Shown: positions 25,472 to 35,262 of the stretch, in pieces
How positions within the stretch are numbered: position 1 is the stretch's first letter
Layout of the letters: every line of letters starts with the position of its first letter
NCBI RefSeq assembly: GCF_011378715.1
Contig: NZ_WTKU01000002.1
Location: 186,001-250,000, forward strand
Direction: 5' to 3'
From: Psychromonas sp. SA13A
GTDB lineage: Bacteria > Pseudomonadota > Gammaproteobacteria > Enterobacterales > Psychromonadaceae
Length of the DNA: 64,000 bases
Position numbers and translations under genes: made by a program
The notes under the pieces: model-generated
The model's input: the letters and a program-made list of their open reading frames with translations, nothing else
What the model was told of the DNA's origin: nothing
The model's database searches: none

Positions 25472-27169
25472 CTACTCAATTTGTTGCTGTGCCCATAGCG
25501 CTAATTTTTCTCTGAATATTTTAGCATTATGGCGAATATCCATGGGAAATTTTTTATGGATATAAAACAACTCAATACCTTCTGTTTGTGTATGTTGTTT
25601 AGCTATCTCTTGTAATTCATGAAATAAACGAGCTGAATCATAAGTATTACTGTTTTCAACTTCGATGCAAACAGCCGGAGTGACTTTTTTATCTATAACT
25701 ACAGCCACTAATGCACTTCGTTTAATGCTTTTATGTGTATTAAATATGCGCTCACAGGGAATTGAATAGTAAGGTTTATTACATTCACGGTGATTAGACA
25801 AAACTTGATGGGCTTTGCGACCACACATCCATAATTTACCTTGGTCGTCCAGATAACCTAAATCGCCCATACGGTGACGCACACTATTACCATCTTTAAT
25901 TTTAGCCTGTGTTGTTGCTTGCTGACGATGGTAATAGGCTGAACTGACCTGTGGACCTTTTACTACAATCTCACCTATTTCAAAGGGGGCTAATATTAAC
26001 TGATCGTACCATGTATTTATGTTTTGCTCAGTGTTCTTAATGATTTTTATATCAACATGTTCAATTGCATTACCCACACAAATTCCACCACCTTGTTCGG
26101 TAATATTAGTTGTGGTTAATAATTGTTGGCTACCGATTTTACTGATTGGTAATGATTCTGTCGCACCATATGAGTTAATCACTTCTGCATCATCACTTAA
26201 CATGCGACTAAATAGATTAATTGCGTCTAAAGAAGCGGGAGCTCCAGCAGAAATAACACGCTTAATAGTAGGTAAATTGTGTTGTTGTTTCTGTCCTGCT
26301 TGGCCTAACACATCTAATAAAGCGGGGTTTGCAAATAGATTACTACATTGATATTTTTCGATAGCGGCAAAAATATAGTTTGGATTAGCTTTAATGGGTT
26401 GACTGGCATCCATCTCAGGTACTATCGATGTCATTCCTAACGCGGGGCCGAATAGTGAAAATAATGGAAAAGTCGCTAAATCTGCCTCACCCGGTTGAAT
26501 TTGGTAATCATTTTTTAACACACTGATTTGCGCTTCAAACATGCTATGGCTATAAACTACACCTTTAGGCGTTCCTGTGCTACCACTAGTAAATAAAATA
26601 GCAGCTAACTGATGGGGCTTAAGTTGATGCATTGAGTAGGGTTTAGCACGAGGATACTTTTTTAATAAACTTGATAGTTGAATACCACCAAAAATGGCCG
26701 GACCATTAACATTAATAACGTGTTTAATGGTTTGCTTGCCCCATGAAAAAAGCAATCGTGCGAGATGTGCTTTTGGGATGCCGATAAAAGCATCGGGTTG
26801 CGACTCTTCAAAGCATTGCTTGAGATTCTTAACCCCCATTCCAGGGTCAACTAAGATGGGAATAATACCTGTTTTGAAGAGAGCAAAGGTAAGGTTAAAA
26901 AATGCGATACTTGGAGTAACCATTAATACCGCTTTGTCACCTGCTTTAAGCCCTAAGCCGTTTAGTGCATAAGCAATATCATCACTTTGTTGGTGTAACT
27001 CAGCAAAGCTTAGATGTTGATAAGTTAAGCCTTTTAATGTCTTTTTTTGTACGCTAACCGCAAGGTTTTCAGGAAACTCTTTCGAGGCTGTCACTAAGTG
27101 GCGGCACAAGTTTCCTTTGTTTTTTTGGTTTTTAGTGCTTTTTTTTAATGACTTACGTGCATTGTACAT
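25472..27169 (-). CDS. oleC: OleC, beta-lactone synthetase (AMP-ligase fold)
   Basis: A 565-residue ANL-superfamily enzyme. The nucleotide-binding loop [17 protein letters not shown], the INSYGATE motif and the [19 protein letters not shown] hinge block are all present. OleC uses ATP to convert the OleD product to a cis-beta-lactone rather than to an acyl-CoA. Its ATG follows the oleB stop with no gap (TAA directly next to ATG), so translation is coupled. Many bacteria have oleB and oleC separate, as here; in others they are fused. The C-terminal domain is complete. Confidence 0.93.
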   Translation of the reverse strand: MYNARKSLKKSTKNQKNKGNLCRHLVTASKEFPENLAVSVQKKTLKGLTYQHLSFAELHQQSDDIAYALNGLGLKAGDKAVLMVTPSIAFFNLTFALFKTGIIPILVDPGMGVKNLKQCFEESQPDAFIGIPKAHLARLLFSWGKQTIKHVINVNGPAIFGGIQLSSLLKKYPRAKPYSMHQLKPHQLAAILFTSGSTGTPKGVVYSHSMFEAQISVLKNDYQIQPGEADLATFPLFSLFGPALGMTSIVPEMDASQPIKANPNYIFAAIEKYQCSNLFANPALLDVLGQAGQKQQHNLPTIKRVISAGAPASLDAINLFSRMLSDDAEVINSYGATESLPISKIGSQQLLTTTNITEQGGGICVGNAIEHVDIKIIKNTEQNINTWYDQLILAPFEIGEIVVKGPQVSSAYYHRQQATTQAKIKDGNSVRHRMGDLGYLDDQGKLWMCGRKAHQVLSNHRECNKPYYSIPCERIFNTHKSIKRSALVAVVIDKKVTPAVCIEVENSNTYDSARLFHELQEIAKQHTQTEGIELFYIHKKFPMDIRHNAKIFREKLALWAQQQIE

Positions 27170-28051
27170 TTATGGGTTCTTATCCATAAATTTTTTCACT
27201 ATATCGATCACTTCATGACTTGCGTCTTCAAGGATATAATGCCCGCAATCGGCGAACTCGTGTACCTGTGCGTGTGGCATTTTTTGTTTCCAAACACTTA
27301 AAAAATGTTTATCGAAAACAAAATCCTGCAGTCCCCAACAAATGACAGTCGGAATATTCTGAAATTGTTGTAAACCTGCATCAATACTTTCCACTAACTT
27401 ATAGTTACGATGGTGTGGTAATAACGGAATATCTTGCACAAATCTTAGTGTTGAAATACGATTTTTCCATGAGTTGAAAGGAGCAACATAGGCTTGACGA
27501 ATGTCATTAGGCATTTTATTACGTTTTACGCCTACGTATGAAGCGGCAGAGGAGAAGGCATTAAAGCCACGCACAAGTACCGTACCTAAATACGTATTTC
27601 TACAAATCCATAATGGGATAGGGAATTTTTTAGATTTTGGTAAATTAAACGCAGCTGTATTTAAAATAACTAAACGTTTAATTCGCTCTGGGTGACGTGC
27701 TGCATAACCCATTCCGATCATGCCTCCCCAATCATGTACGACTAGGGTGATATTTTTTTTTATATTAAGGCTATCCAATAAGGTTTCAAGGTCATCGATG
27801 CGTTGTACCAAGGTATAGTCATAGTCTTTATCCGATGGTTTGTCTGATAAACCACAACCGATATGATCCGGAACAATACATTGATATTGTGCACTTAACG
27901 CGCTCACTAAATTTCGGTAATAGAATGACCAACTAGGGTTACCATGTACCATCACAACCGGTTCGCCAGAACCTTCATTTAAGTAATGGTACTTTTGACC
28001 ATTTAGATCTAGAAAATTGCGTTTGAAGGGCAATAAATTATCAAGACTCAT
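27170..28051 (-). CDS. oleB: OleB, beta-lactone decarboxylase (alpha/beta hydrolase)
   Basis: A 293-residue alpha/beta hydrolase of the haloalkane dehalogenase group. The oxyanion block VHGNPSWSFYYRNL is followed by the nucleophile Asp107 in VVHDWGG and a C-terminal His in ADCGHYILED. OleB breaks the beta-lactone to the cis-olefin and CO2. An upstream start (28069) would overlap oleA and lacks a ribosome site; ATG at 28051 has GGAG 7 bases before it and begins one base after the oleA stop, so it is preferred. It is the second gene of the cluster. Confidence 0.92.
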   Translation of the reverse strand: MSLDNLLPFKRNFLDLNGQKYHYLNEGSGEPVVMVHGNPSWSFYYRNLVSALSAQYQCIVPDHIGCGLSDKPSDKDYDYTLVQRIDDLETLLDSLNIKKNITLVVHDWGGMIGMGYAARHPERIKRLVILNTAAFNLPKSKKFPIPLWICRNTYLGTVLVRGFNAFSSAASYVGVKRNKMPNDIRQAYVAPFNSWKNRISTLRFVQDIPLLPHHRNYKLVESIDAGLQQFQNIPTVICWGLQDFVFDKHFLSVWKQKMPHAQVHEFADCGHYILEDASHEVIDIVKKFMDKNP

Positions 28052-28052
28052 G

Positions 28053-29102
28053 TTACCACTCCAATCCAAGCATCATACAATTCAAACCACTGCCTATTCC
28101 TAAGAAGCTGACATTGTCACCTTTTTTTAGGAATCCTTGTTCATCTGCTAATGCAGCAGTAACCGGCAGTGAGACGGTTCCCATGTTACCGAGGTATTGA
28201 TAAGTCGGAAATTCTTTTTCCACGGGAATATTTAATGCAGCAAGTACCTGCTTTTGATTGGCAGAACCAACTTGGTGACAAATCACCTTATTGACGCTGT
28301 CTACTGTCCATTGTTGCTGTGTTAAAAAATGTTGCCAAGTATCAAGTGCTAAGGCGACACCTTCTTTCAGTAATGGGACTGCATTAGTACGCATAAATTC
28401 TCGGTGTAATTTAAGACCCACTTCTTGTAAGCCCCATTTACATAAATCATGATGTTGTGGCGCAGAGAGGTGGCTAGCACCTAATAGTTTATGTTGACGT
28501 TGGTTATCTAACTGCAATGAACCATCGGTCAGCAATACTGCTACCGCACCAGATCCGCCAGTTAAAGTGGCCAATGATTGTGAAAAGTTTTGAATGGTTG
28601 GGTTAGAAATCATGTTGTCGATAGTAATATCTACAATATGCCTTGCGGATTCGCACGAGACAACTAAACCGGCTTTTATCTGGCCTAATTCAATACGGTT
28701 TGCGATGTCCAAAATGCCCGATAACACACCTAAACATGCGTTACTAATATCGTAAATAGCGGTACTTTTATTAACACCAATTTCAGCAGCGATACGACAA
28801 GCTGTAGCAGGCTCATGTTGATCGCGACATACTCCCGTATAAACAACTGCTCCAATATCTTCTACATTAATGCCTGTTTCATTTAAAGATTTTTTTGCTG
28901 CTTCAATGGCTCCATCTGATAAGCGATGATCGCTAGGCCACCAACGTCTATCTTCAATGCCCGTTAACGCAGCGAGTTGACCAGCTGGTATACGTAATTT
29001 TTGATATAAAGGCGCAAGACGAGCTTCTAGATCTTTACTTGAAACGACTTCTGGGGCTAATTCATAAGCCATACTATTGATATAAACGCGGGAATATTTC
29101 AT
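28053..29102 (-). CDS. oleA: OleA, thiolase-fold acyl-chain condensing enzyme
   Basis: A 349-residue thiolase-superfamily enzyme that joins two fatty acyl-CoA chains head-to-head in a non-decarboxylative Claisen condensation, giving a 2-alkyl-3-keto acid. The catalytic triad is Cys123 (ISNACLG), His276 (ICHQVGSANQ) and Asn306 (YLGNMGTVSLP). Glu97 in RDQHEPATA matches the extra OleA glutamate that acts as base and separates it from FabH. It is the first gene of oleABCD. In Shewanella, Psychromonas and Colwellia relatives, ole products are long polyunsaturated hydrocarbons; which chains are used here cannot be read from the sequence. Confidence 0.95.
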   Translation of the reverse strand: MKYSRVYINSMAYELAPEVVSSKDLEARLAPLYQKLRIPAGQLAALTGIEDRRWWPSDHRLSDGAIEAAKKSLNETGINVEDIGAVVYTGVCRDQHEPATACRIAAEIGVNKSTAIYDISNACLGVLSGILDIANRIELGQIKAGLVVSCESARHIVDITIDNMISNPTIQNFSQSLATLTGGSGAVAVLLTDGSLQLDNQRQHKLLGASHLSAPQHHDLCKWGLQEVGLKLHREFMRTNAVPLLKEGVALALDTWQHFLTQQQWTVDSVNKVICHQVGSANQKQVLAALNIPVEKEFPTYQYLGNMGTVSLPVTAALADEQGFLKKGDNVSFLGIGSGLNCMMLGLEW

Positions 29103-29255
29103 TAAGTTGTAATTTTTCTCATTAATGCTTCAAAAAGGACCAATTTAATCAACCCTTAAACCGGAGGCGTAGGTTACCGTATATTCTGAGTTTAACAAAG
29201 TCCAATCCTAAACTGACTTCTAAATACTGTTAATTTTGATGAAAATTAGCTAGTT

Positions 29256-31409
29256 TTAAGCTTTTAACGGTTTGTTTTTGCTTATATAACTTAACCATTG
29301 ACGCGGAATTTTCATTTTTTCATCAATATAATTAGCAACAGGTAAGCTTTCTTTGTTTATTTTGCTTACTAAAATCTCTGCTAATAAAGGGGCACTGCAT
29401 AAACCTCGAGAACCTAAACCTGTCAATAGGTAAGCATTAGGTAGCGATGCTATAGGGTAGGTGAGAGACTCATTCATCTCATAACTTTTTTTCAGGCTAT
29501 CATAATCGCTTAATTCACCTACATAGGGGAAATGGTCTCGGGTTGTACAGCGGATAGCGGTATGGGCTTGATCATTTAACACAATATTATCTACCCATGT
29601 TTTGTCAGTAATACACTTTTTCAATTTTTGGTGATTATCGTTTTGCTCTGTTTCACGATAAGCCGTATCACTATCATGGCGCTTAAATGTCGCGCCCATA
29701 CAATGTTGCGCCGCTATTTCAGGTGTTAAATAACCCTCATGGCAAAGGGTTCGTTTTAACGCTGTCAGTTCAGGTGTCGAGTCGATATGGCTGACTTGAC
29801 CACGCGCAGCGGAAAGAGGAACGGCTCTACACTGTTGAAAATTAAGTGAATCAAAACCAGCCGCAATCACCAGAGTTTGATGTTTAAAGGTATCTGTATT
29901 TTCTGTTACGTTCTCTGTTTGGCTCTGCTCTGGGGTTGTCTGTAGTGATATATCTAAGGTATTTTCAGGTAGGGCATTTTTTGAAATACTAGTACGCTTT
30001 CTTTTTAATATCCATTGCTCATTATCATTTGCATGCTGGTTATAACTAATCTGTTCAATATGATGATTACAATGAATAGTGACATTGTCATATTCAGCTA
30101 ATAACTGCGCTAACGAGTTTATTAACTGTCGAGGGCTCAACCATCCTGCTCGTGGATAATATAAAGCAGGGTGGTCAATTTCTAGACCTGCTAATTGGTT
30201 TGTTGAGTTTGTATCTATCCAATGCACTAATTGTTCAGGCAAACCTGCTTCTTTTATCTTTTGTAATTTTTTCGTCGAGCTTGAGTCGTATGCGAGCTGA
30301 ATTAATCCATTAAATTGATGTGAAAAAGGATGATGTTGATTAACTTCATGATAAAAATTCAAAGCGAACTGATAGGCATTACTGAATAATTGTCCAAGTG
30401 CATCATGTTGTCCATTCAAAAGAGGATATAAGGCTCCTTGTAAATTACCAGACGCGCCTGTGCCTAATGTTGACTCCGCACAATAAACAGTTACTTTATG
30501 ATCGCGTTTTGCTAATGCAAGGGCGGAGCATAATCCTGCAATACCACCCCCAATGATAGCGATGTCATCTGCTTGCTTGGGGGTTGCTCTAGTTGTTCCT
30601 GTTGAGAACGCTACATGGTTATCAATGGGATTCGCTTCAGGAATATACCCTACAAGCATTTCACGTTTTTTCCCGTAACCTTTTCGCTTTTGCATAATAA
30701 AACCGGACTCGTTCAACGCTCTTCTTACAAAACCTGCCGCAGTAAAAGTGGCTAATGTTGCTTGAGGGTTAGATAATGCTACCATTTTTTTAAATAATGC
30801 TAGATGCCACATATCAGGATTAGTGCTGGGATTAAAACCATCGAGATACCAAGCATCAGCAATACCATTGTGGGTATTACTTAGGTTGTCGATTTGTTCA
30901 TTAATATCACCAAACCATAAATCCAAAATAATATTGCCACCATCAAAGAATAATCGATGACATCCGAGTAGTGGCATCGGATATTGCACCACAAGAGATT
31001 CAAGCAAGTTGCTAAATTGTGGCAATTTTTTAAGGCTTAACTGAATATCATTGCTAGTAAGTGGGTATTTTTCAAAGCTAATAAAATGTAAACGTTGCAG
31101 TGGTTTTTCTATATTGTTTTTTTTGAAATTGATGAATTGTTGCGCACTATTAAGAAAGTTGAGACCCGAACCAAAGCCAGTTTCTACAATACAGAACTGT
31201 TTTTGCTTAAAATTAACCCATCTGTGAGCTAAATGGTTGCCTTCAAAAAAAACATATTGAGATTCGCAGTGACCTTGATTATTATTAAAATAGATATCAT
31301 CAAACATAGTCGAATATGGCTCTGACTGATCTGACCAGTTAAGTTGTGCATGCTTAATTATATTGTTTTTGGCTTGAGACAAGTTATATTCCTCTATATA
31401 TGCGATCAT
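29256..31409 (-). CDS. mnmC: Bifunctional tRNA mnm5s2U methyltransferase/oxidoreductase MnmC
   Basis: A 717-residue two-domain enzyme for the last two steps of mnm5s2U34 synthesis in tRNA. The N-terminal methyltransferase (about 1-250) has the SAM loop VETGFGSGLNFL and the DAWYLDGFNPSTNPDMW block. The C-terminal FAD oxidoreductase (about 280-700) starts with DIAIIGGGIAGLCSALALAKR and ends with LLTGLGSRGLCSAPLLAE. It is somewhat longer than E. coli MnmC (668), with the extra length in the oxidase domain (about 480-510, Ser/Thr/Glu-rich). It is divergent from fabB, as in E. coli. Confidence 0.95.
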   Translation of the reverse strand: MIAYIEEYNLSQAKNNIIKHAQLNWSDQSEPYSTMFDDIYFNNNQGHCESQYVFFEGNHLAHRWVNFKQKQFCIVETGFGSGLNFLNSAQQFINFKKNNIEKPLQRLHFISFEKYPLTSNDIQLSLKKLPQFSNLLESLVVQYPMPLLGCHRLFFDGGNIILDLWFGDINEQIDNLSNTHNGIADAWYLDGFNPSTNPDMWHLALFKKMVALSNPQATLATFTAAGFVRRALNESGFIMQKRKGYGKKREMLVGYIPEANPIDNHVAFSTGTTRATPKQADDIAIIGGGIAGLCSALALAKRDHKVTVYCAESTLGTGASGNLQGALYPLLNGQHDALGQLFSNAYQFALNFYHEVNQHHPFSHQFNGLIQLAYDSSSTKKLQKIKEAGLPEQLVHWIDTNSTNQLAGLEIDHPALYYPRAGWLSPRQLINSLAQLLAEYDNVTIHCNHHIEQISYNQHANDNEQWILKRKRTSISKNALPENTLDISLQTTPEQSQTENVTENTDTFKHQTLVIAAGFDSLNFQQCRAVPLSAARGQVSHIDSTPELTALKRTLCHEGYLTPEIAAQHCMGATFKRHDSDTAYRETEQNDNHQKLKKCITDKTWVDNIVLNDQAHTAIRCTTRDHFPYVGELSDYDSLKKSYEMNESLTYPIASLPNAYLLTGLGSRGLCSAPLLAEILVSKINKESLPVANYIDEKMKIPRQWLSYISKNKPLKA

Positions 31410-31440
31410 ATTTCATAACAGTCAGGTTGATTTAAGAAAA

Positions 31441-31467
31441 TTGGTTTACTTTTGATGATCATATAAT
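31441..31467 (+). promoter_or_regulatory. Possible fabB promoter
   Basis: A perfect -10 hexamer TATAAT (31462-31467) lies about 28 bases before the fabB start, with TTGGTT (31441-31446) 15 bases upstream as a weak -35. No FadR or FabR site is recognised by eye. Confidence 0.35.
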
Positions 31468-31495
31468 TAGTCCCTCAAGCAATAAAGGCTTAATA

Positions 31496-32710
31496 ATGAA
31501 AAGAGCAGTAATTACAGGTATCGGTATTGTTTCTAGTATAGGTAACAATAAAGAAGAAGTATTAGCATCACTTAAAAGTGGCAAGTCAGGCATTACATTT
31601 TCTGAACAATTCAAAGAAGTTGGGATGCGTAGCCAAGTTTGGGGTGATTTAAAAATAAATCCTTCAGAGCATATTGATCGTAAAGTAATGCGTTTCATGG
31701 GTGATGCAGCTGCATACACTTATTTGTCAATGCAGCAAGCAGTTGCAGATGCTCAATTACCAGAAGACATGGTTTCTAATGTACGTACTGGTTTAGTGAC
31801 AGGCTCAGGCGGAGGTTCTTCAAAAAACCAAGTTGATGCATGCCAAATTATGAAAGACAAAGGCGTTCGTCGTGTTGGTCCTTATATGGTACCGCGTACG
31901 ATGGCGAGTACTACTTCGGCTTGTGTAGCGACACCATTTAAAATTAAAGGTATCAACTACTCAATGAGTTCTGCTTGTGCGACAAGTTCGCACTGTATTG
32001 GTCATGCCCTTGAACAGATCCAACTTGGCAAACAAGATATTGTTTTTGCCGGTGGTGGTGAAGAGTTAGATTGGACAATGGCTTGTGAGTTTGATGCAAT
32101 GGGCGCTCTTTCAAGTAAATATAATGAAACACCAGATAAAGCATCTCGTACTTATGATACAAAACGCGATGGTTTTGTTATCTCTGGCGGCGGCGGTATG
32201 GTTGTTGTTGAAGAATTAGAGCATGCCCTTGCTCGTGGCGCTAAAATCTATGCTGAAATCGTAGGTTACGGCGCAACGTCAGATGGTTACGACATGGTCG
32301 CGCCATCTGGTGAAGGAGCAATACGTTGTATGCAACAAGCACTTGCCACAGTTGAAGGTAAAGTTGATTACTTAAATACTCATGGTACATCAACCCCTGT
32401 TGGTGATGTTAAAGAGTTAGAAGCAATTAATGCTGTATTTGGTAACGATGCTCCCAAAATTAGCTCAACTAAATCACAAACAGGACACTCATTAGGTGCT
32501 GCGGGTGTTCATGAAGCAATTTACAGTATATTAATGATGGAAAATGACTTTATTTCTCCTTCTTGTAATATTGAAGAAGTTGATGAGAAAGCGCTTAACT
32601 TGCCAATCGTTAAAAATAAATCAGAAGCTGCTAAATTAGATATCGTTATGTCTAATAGCTTTGGTTTCGGTGGAACTAACGCAACATTAATTTTTAAACG
32701 TCATCAATAA
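31496..32710 (+). CDS. fabB: Beta-ketoacyl-ACP synthase I FabB
   Basis: A 404-residue condensing enzyme of type II fatty-acid synthesis, required for elongation of unsaturated chains. Catalytic Cys161 (SSACATSSH), His296 ([10 protein letters not shown]), Lys326 and His331 ([14 protein letters not shown]) match the KAS I pattern Cys-His-Lys-His. It works with FabA (45607-46146 in this window), which makes the cis-3-decenoyl precursor. It is divergent from mnmC, as in E. coli, and followed by a strong terminator. Confidence 0.97.
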   Translation: MKRAVITGIGIVSSIGNNKEEVLASLKSGKSGITFSEQFKEVGMRSQVWGDLKINPSEHIDRKVMRFMGDAAAYTYLSMQQAVADAQLPEDMVSNVRTGLVTGSGGGSSKNQVDACQIMKDKGVRRVGPYMVPRTMASTTSACVATPFKIKGINYSMSSACATSSHCIGHALEQIQLGKQDIVFAGGGEELDWTMACEFDAMGALSSKYNETPDKASRTYDTKRDGFVISGGGGMVVVEELEHALARGAKIYAEIVGYGATSDGYDMVAPSGEGAIRCMQQALATVEGKVDYLNTHGTSTPVGDVKELEAINAVFGNDAPKISSTKSQTGHSLGAAGVHEAIYSILMMENDFISPSCNIEEVDEKALNLPIVKNKSEAAKLDIVMSNSFGFGGTNATLIFKRHQ

Positions 32711-32730
32711 AGTTTAATATTGTAATTAAA

Positions 32731-32756
32731 AAAGGAGCCTAGGCTCCTTTTTTTGT
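32731..32756 (+). terminator. Terminator of fabB
   Basis: A perfect 20-base palindrome (AAAGGAGCCT/AGGCTCCTTT, 32731-32750) followed by a T run, 20 bases after the fabB stop. Confidence 0.88.
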
Positions 32757-32961
32757 TTTACTAGTTTGTTAAAGCACTTAAGCTCAGCGTAGTTTTTGCT
32801 TATAGGCCATTAAAATAACTTAATTTCACTTATTTTTACTTAACTTGGCTCAATGTAACCTGACGGCTAAGAGTGGTTGTAATAAATGATTTTTTAAAAA
32901 GCAAAAGCGAATACTGGTTACTTCAATTCAAGATATGATTTGTACAAATTAAATTGGTTAA

Positions 32962-34107
32962 ATGAATATGAAAATTTATATTGACGAGAATATGCCGCAT
33001 GGCAAAGATTTCTTTAACAGTTTTGGGGAAGTCATTACTTTCTCTGGTCGTAATGTAACAGCAGAACAGTTAAAAGATGCTGATATCTTATTAGTACGTT
33101 CAATCACTAAGGTCAATGAAGGCTTACTTGCTCTGAACGAACGTATTCAGTTTGTTGGGACTGCAACTATCGGCACAGATCATATTGACCAAGCGTATTT
33201 AAAGCAACGTAATATTACTTTTAGTAGTGCGCCAGGCTGTAACAAAATTTCGGTTGCGGAATATGTACTTAGTGCTCTGTTAATTTTAGCAGAGCGTAAA
33301 CAGTTTGTATTAAATGATAAAACAGTGGCGATTGTTGGTGCTGGTAATACGGGTAGTGCGGTTTACGAGTGCTTAACGGCAGTTGGTGTGGCTTGTAAAT
33401 TGTATGATCCACTACTACAAGCTGCTGGTGATCAAAGAGAGTTTTGTGAGTTTGATGATGTTCTCGCTGCTGATATTATCTCTTTGCATGTGCCAAAAAC
33501 GATGGATGGCGAGTATAAAACATTTCATCTCTTTGACCAAGGTGTACTTCAGAAGTTGAACTGTGAACAAATATTAATCAATGCTTGTCGTGGTGAGGTA
33601 GTTGATAATCAATCTCTATTATCACTGGCACAACAAGAAAAGGCCCCCATATTAGTATTGGATGTGTGGGAAAATGAACCTAATATAGAAAAAGCATTAT
33701 TACCTTATGTTGAACTTGCAACGCCACATATAGCCGGTTATAGCTTAGATGGTCGTGTACGCGGCACTGAAATGTTATACCAAGCACTTAACCAACATTT
33801 AAATGTATCGCCAACTTTAAATAGTCTTGATTTTAAAGATAAAGCAAATATTACCGAAATAACTATTTCGGCTAGCATTAGTGCAGAATTGTTAAAATCT
33901 TTAGTACATTTAATATATGATGTGCGCAGAGATGATGCGTTATTTAGAGCAAAAGTAAATGATCTGAATGGCTTTGATCAAATGCGGAAAAATTATCCTG
34001 AGCGTAGGGAATTATCTACATTAACACTTACTTTAATAGATACTATTAGTCCTAGTTCGAAAGCAATTGATTTAAACAGAATCGGTTTTACAGTAAATAA
34101 AAAATAA
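32962..34107 (+). CDS. pdxB: Erythronate-4-phosphate dehydrogenase PdxB
   Basis: A 381-residue D-2-hydroxyacid dehydrogenase of pyridoxal-phosphate synthesis, oxidising 4-phosphoerythronate with NAD. The Rossmann motif VAIVGAGNTGSAVYE and the catalytic Arg, Glu and His blocks (INACRGEVVD, LDVWENEP, ATPHIAGYS) are present. The C-terminal about 90 residues form the PdxB-specific dimerisation domain. The order pdxB-usg-fimV is conserved in gammaproteobacteria. The frame starts at 32962 (MNMKIYIDENMP); a second ATG two codons on is equally possible. Confidence 0.96.
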   Translation: MNMKIYIDENMPHGKDFFNSFGEVITFSGRNVTAEQLKDADILLVRSITKVNEGLLALNERIQFVGTATIGTDHIDQAYLKQRNITFSSAPGCNKISVAEYVLSALLILAERKQFVLNDKTVAIVGAGNTGSAVYECLTAVGVACKLYDPLLQAAGDQREFCEFDDVLAADIISLHVPKTMDGEYKTFHLFDQGVLQKLNCEQILINACRGEVVDNQSLLSLAQQEKAPILVLDVWENEPNIEKALLPYVELATPHIAGYSLDGRVRGTEMLYQALNQHLNVSPTLNSLDFKDKANITEITISASISAELLKSLVHLIYDVRRDDALFRAKVNDLNGFDQMRKNYPERRELSTLTLTLIDTISPSSKAIDLNRIGFTVNKK

Positions 34108-34116
34108 AAGGTCGAC

Positions 34117-35130
34117 ATGAACAAAGAATATAACATTGCACTCATTGGTGAAATTGATGGTTGTATAGAAGCAACACTGGAAGTACTTTTAAAACGTGAC
34201 TTCCCAATTAATAACCTGTTCCCTCTCAGTATTGGTGAAAGCGATACAAACTCGGTGATGTATTCAGGCAAGCCTGTTGATGTTATTGAAATTGAATCTT
34301 TTGACTGGGAACAAGTGGATATTGCTTTATTTCTTTCTGGCCGTGATGTTGCAATGCAATGGATACCTGTAGCTAAAGAGCATTGTGTCGTGATCGATAT
34401 CAGTGGTTATTATTTAGAAGATCCAGCTGTGCCATTAGTGCAAATGGGAATTAATGAAGATGATATTACTCGTTATAGCGAGTCAAATATTATTGCGATC
34501 CCAAGTCCTGAAACAGCACAATTAACGCTGGCTATTAAACAAATCCATCAAGAAGTAGGTATTAAACGTGTCACCGTTGCTGGATTTCAATCAGTTTCTT
34601 GTATTGGTAAAGATGGCGTCACAGCATTGGCGGGAGAAACGGCACGATTATTGAATGCTAAAGGAATAGAGCAGCATAAATTTAAGCAACAAATCGCTTT
34701 TAATGTTGTTCCACAAATTGATGAGTTTGATGAAGATGGTATTGCTTTTTCTGAGCTACGTTTAATGGCTGAAACAAGACGTTTACTAAATGACCCTGAA
34801 ATGGTGGTGTCGACAACACAGGTTGTTGTACCTATGTTTTATGGTTGTTCGCAAGCGGTTCATGTTGTAACCCATTATCCTGTTGAGCTGAGCGAAGTTG
34901 CAAATGCGCTACACCATAGTGACAACATTGTATTATCAGAATCAGTTGGTGATTACGCTAATATGATTGATGATGTAGTCGGTAATGTTGAAGTTCACGT
35001 GGGGCGTTTACGTAAAGATACCTGTGATGCTGCTGGTATTAATATGTGGGTTTGTGCTGATAATGTTCATTACGGAATTGCAACTAATGCAGTGTTAGTA
35101 ATGGAAAAACTAGCTTTCACCTATCTATAA
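34117..35130 (+). CDS. usg: Usg, Asd-like protein without catalytic cysteine
   Basis: A 337-residue protein with the fold of aspartate-semialdehyde dehydrogenase, 9 bases after pdxB. The Asd active-site motif around an N-C-S/T is replaced: the matching stretch near residues 129-133 reads PSPET, so no cysteine nucleophile is present and dehydrogenase activity is unlikely. The N-terminus is a Rossmann-like region and the C-terminal HVGRLRKD segment corresponds to the Asd end. Usg is conserved between pdxB and fimV in many gammaproteobacteria, but its role is not established. Confidence 0.9.
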   Translation: MNKEYNIALIGEIDGCIEATLEVLLKRDFPINNLFPLSIGESDTNSVMYSGKPVDVIEIESFDWEQVDIALFLSGRDVAMQWIPVAKEHCVVIDISGYYLEDPAVPLVQMGINEDDITRYSESNIIAIPSPETAQLTLAIKQIHQEVGIKRVTVAGFQSVSCIGKDGVTALAGETARLLNAKGIEQHKFKQQIAFNVVPQIDEFDEDGIAFSELRLMAETRRLLNDPEMVVSTTQVVVPMFYGCSQAVHVVTHYPVELSEVANALHHSDNIVLSESVGDYANMIDDVVGNVEVHVGRLRKDTCDAAGINMWVCADNVHYGIATNAVLVMEKLAFTYL

Positions 35131-35154
35131 AGTTGTAGTAATTACGTTAAAGTG

Positions 35155-35180
35155 GGCTAGATCTCAATTCTAGCCTTATT
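35155..35180 (+). terminator. Weak terminator-like hairpin after usg
   Basis: Stem GGCTAGA/TCTAGCC (35155-35161 with 35169-35175) followed by TTATT. The T run is poor, so partial read-through to fimV is likely. Confidence 0.35.
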
Positions 35181-35262
35181 ACTTGCTTTAAACATCTTCT
35201 ATTACTTGTCCTAGTTTATTATATAGTCATTATTATTCAGCTTTTCCTCACAAGGAACGTTT

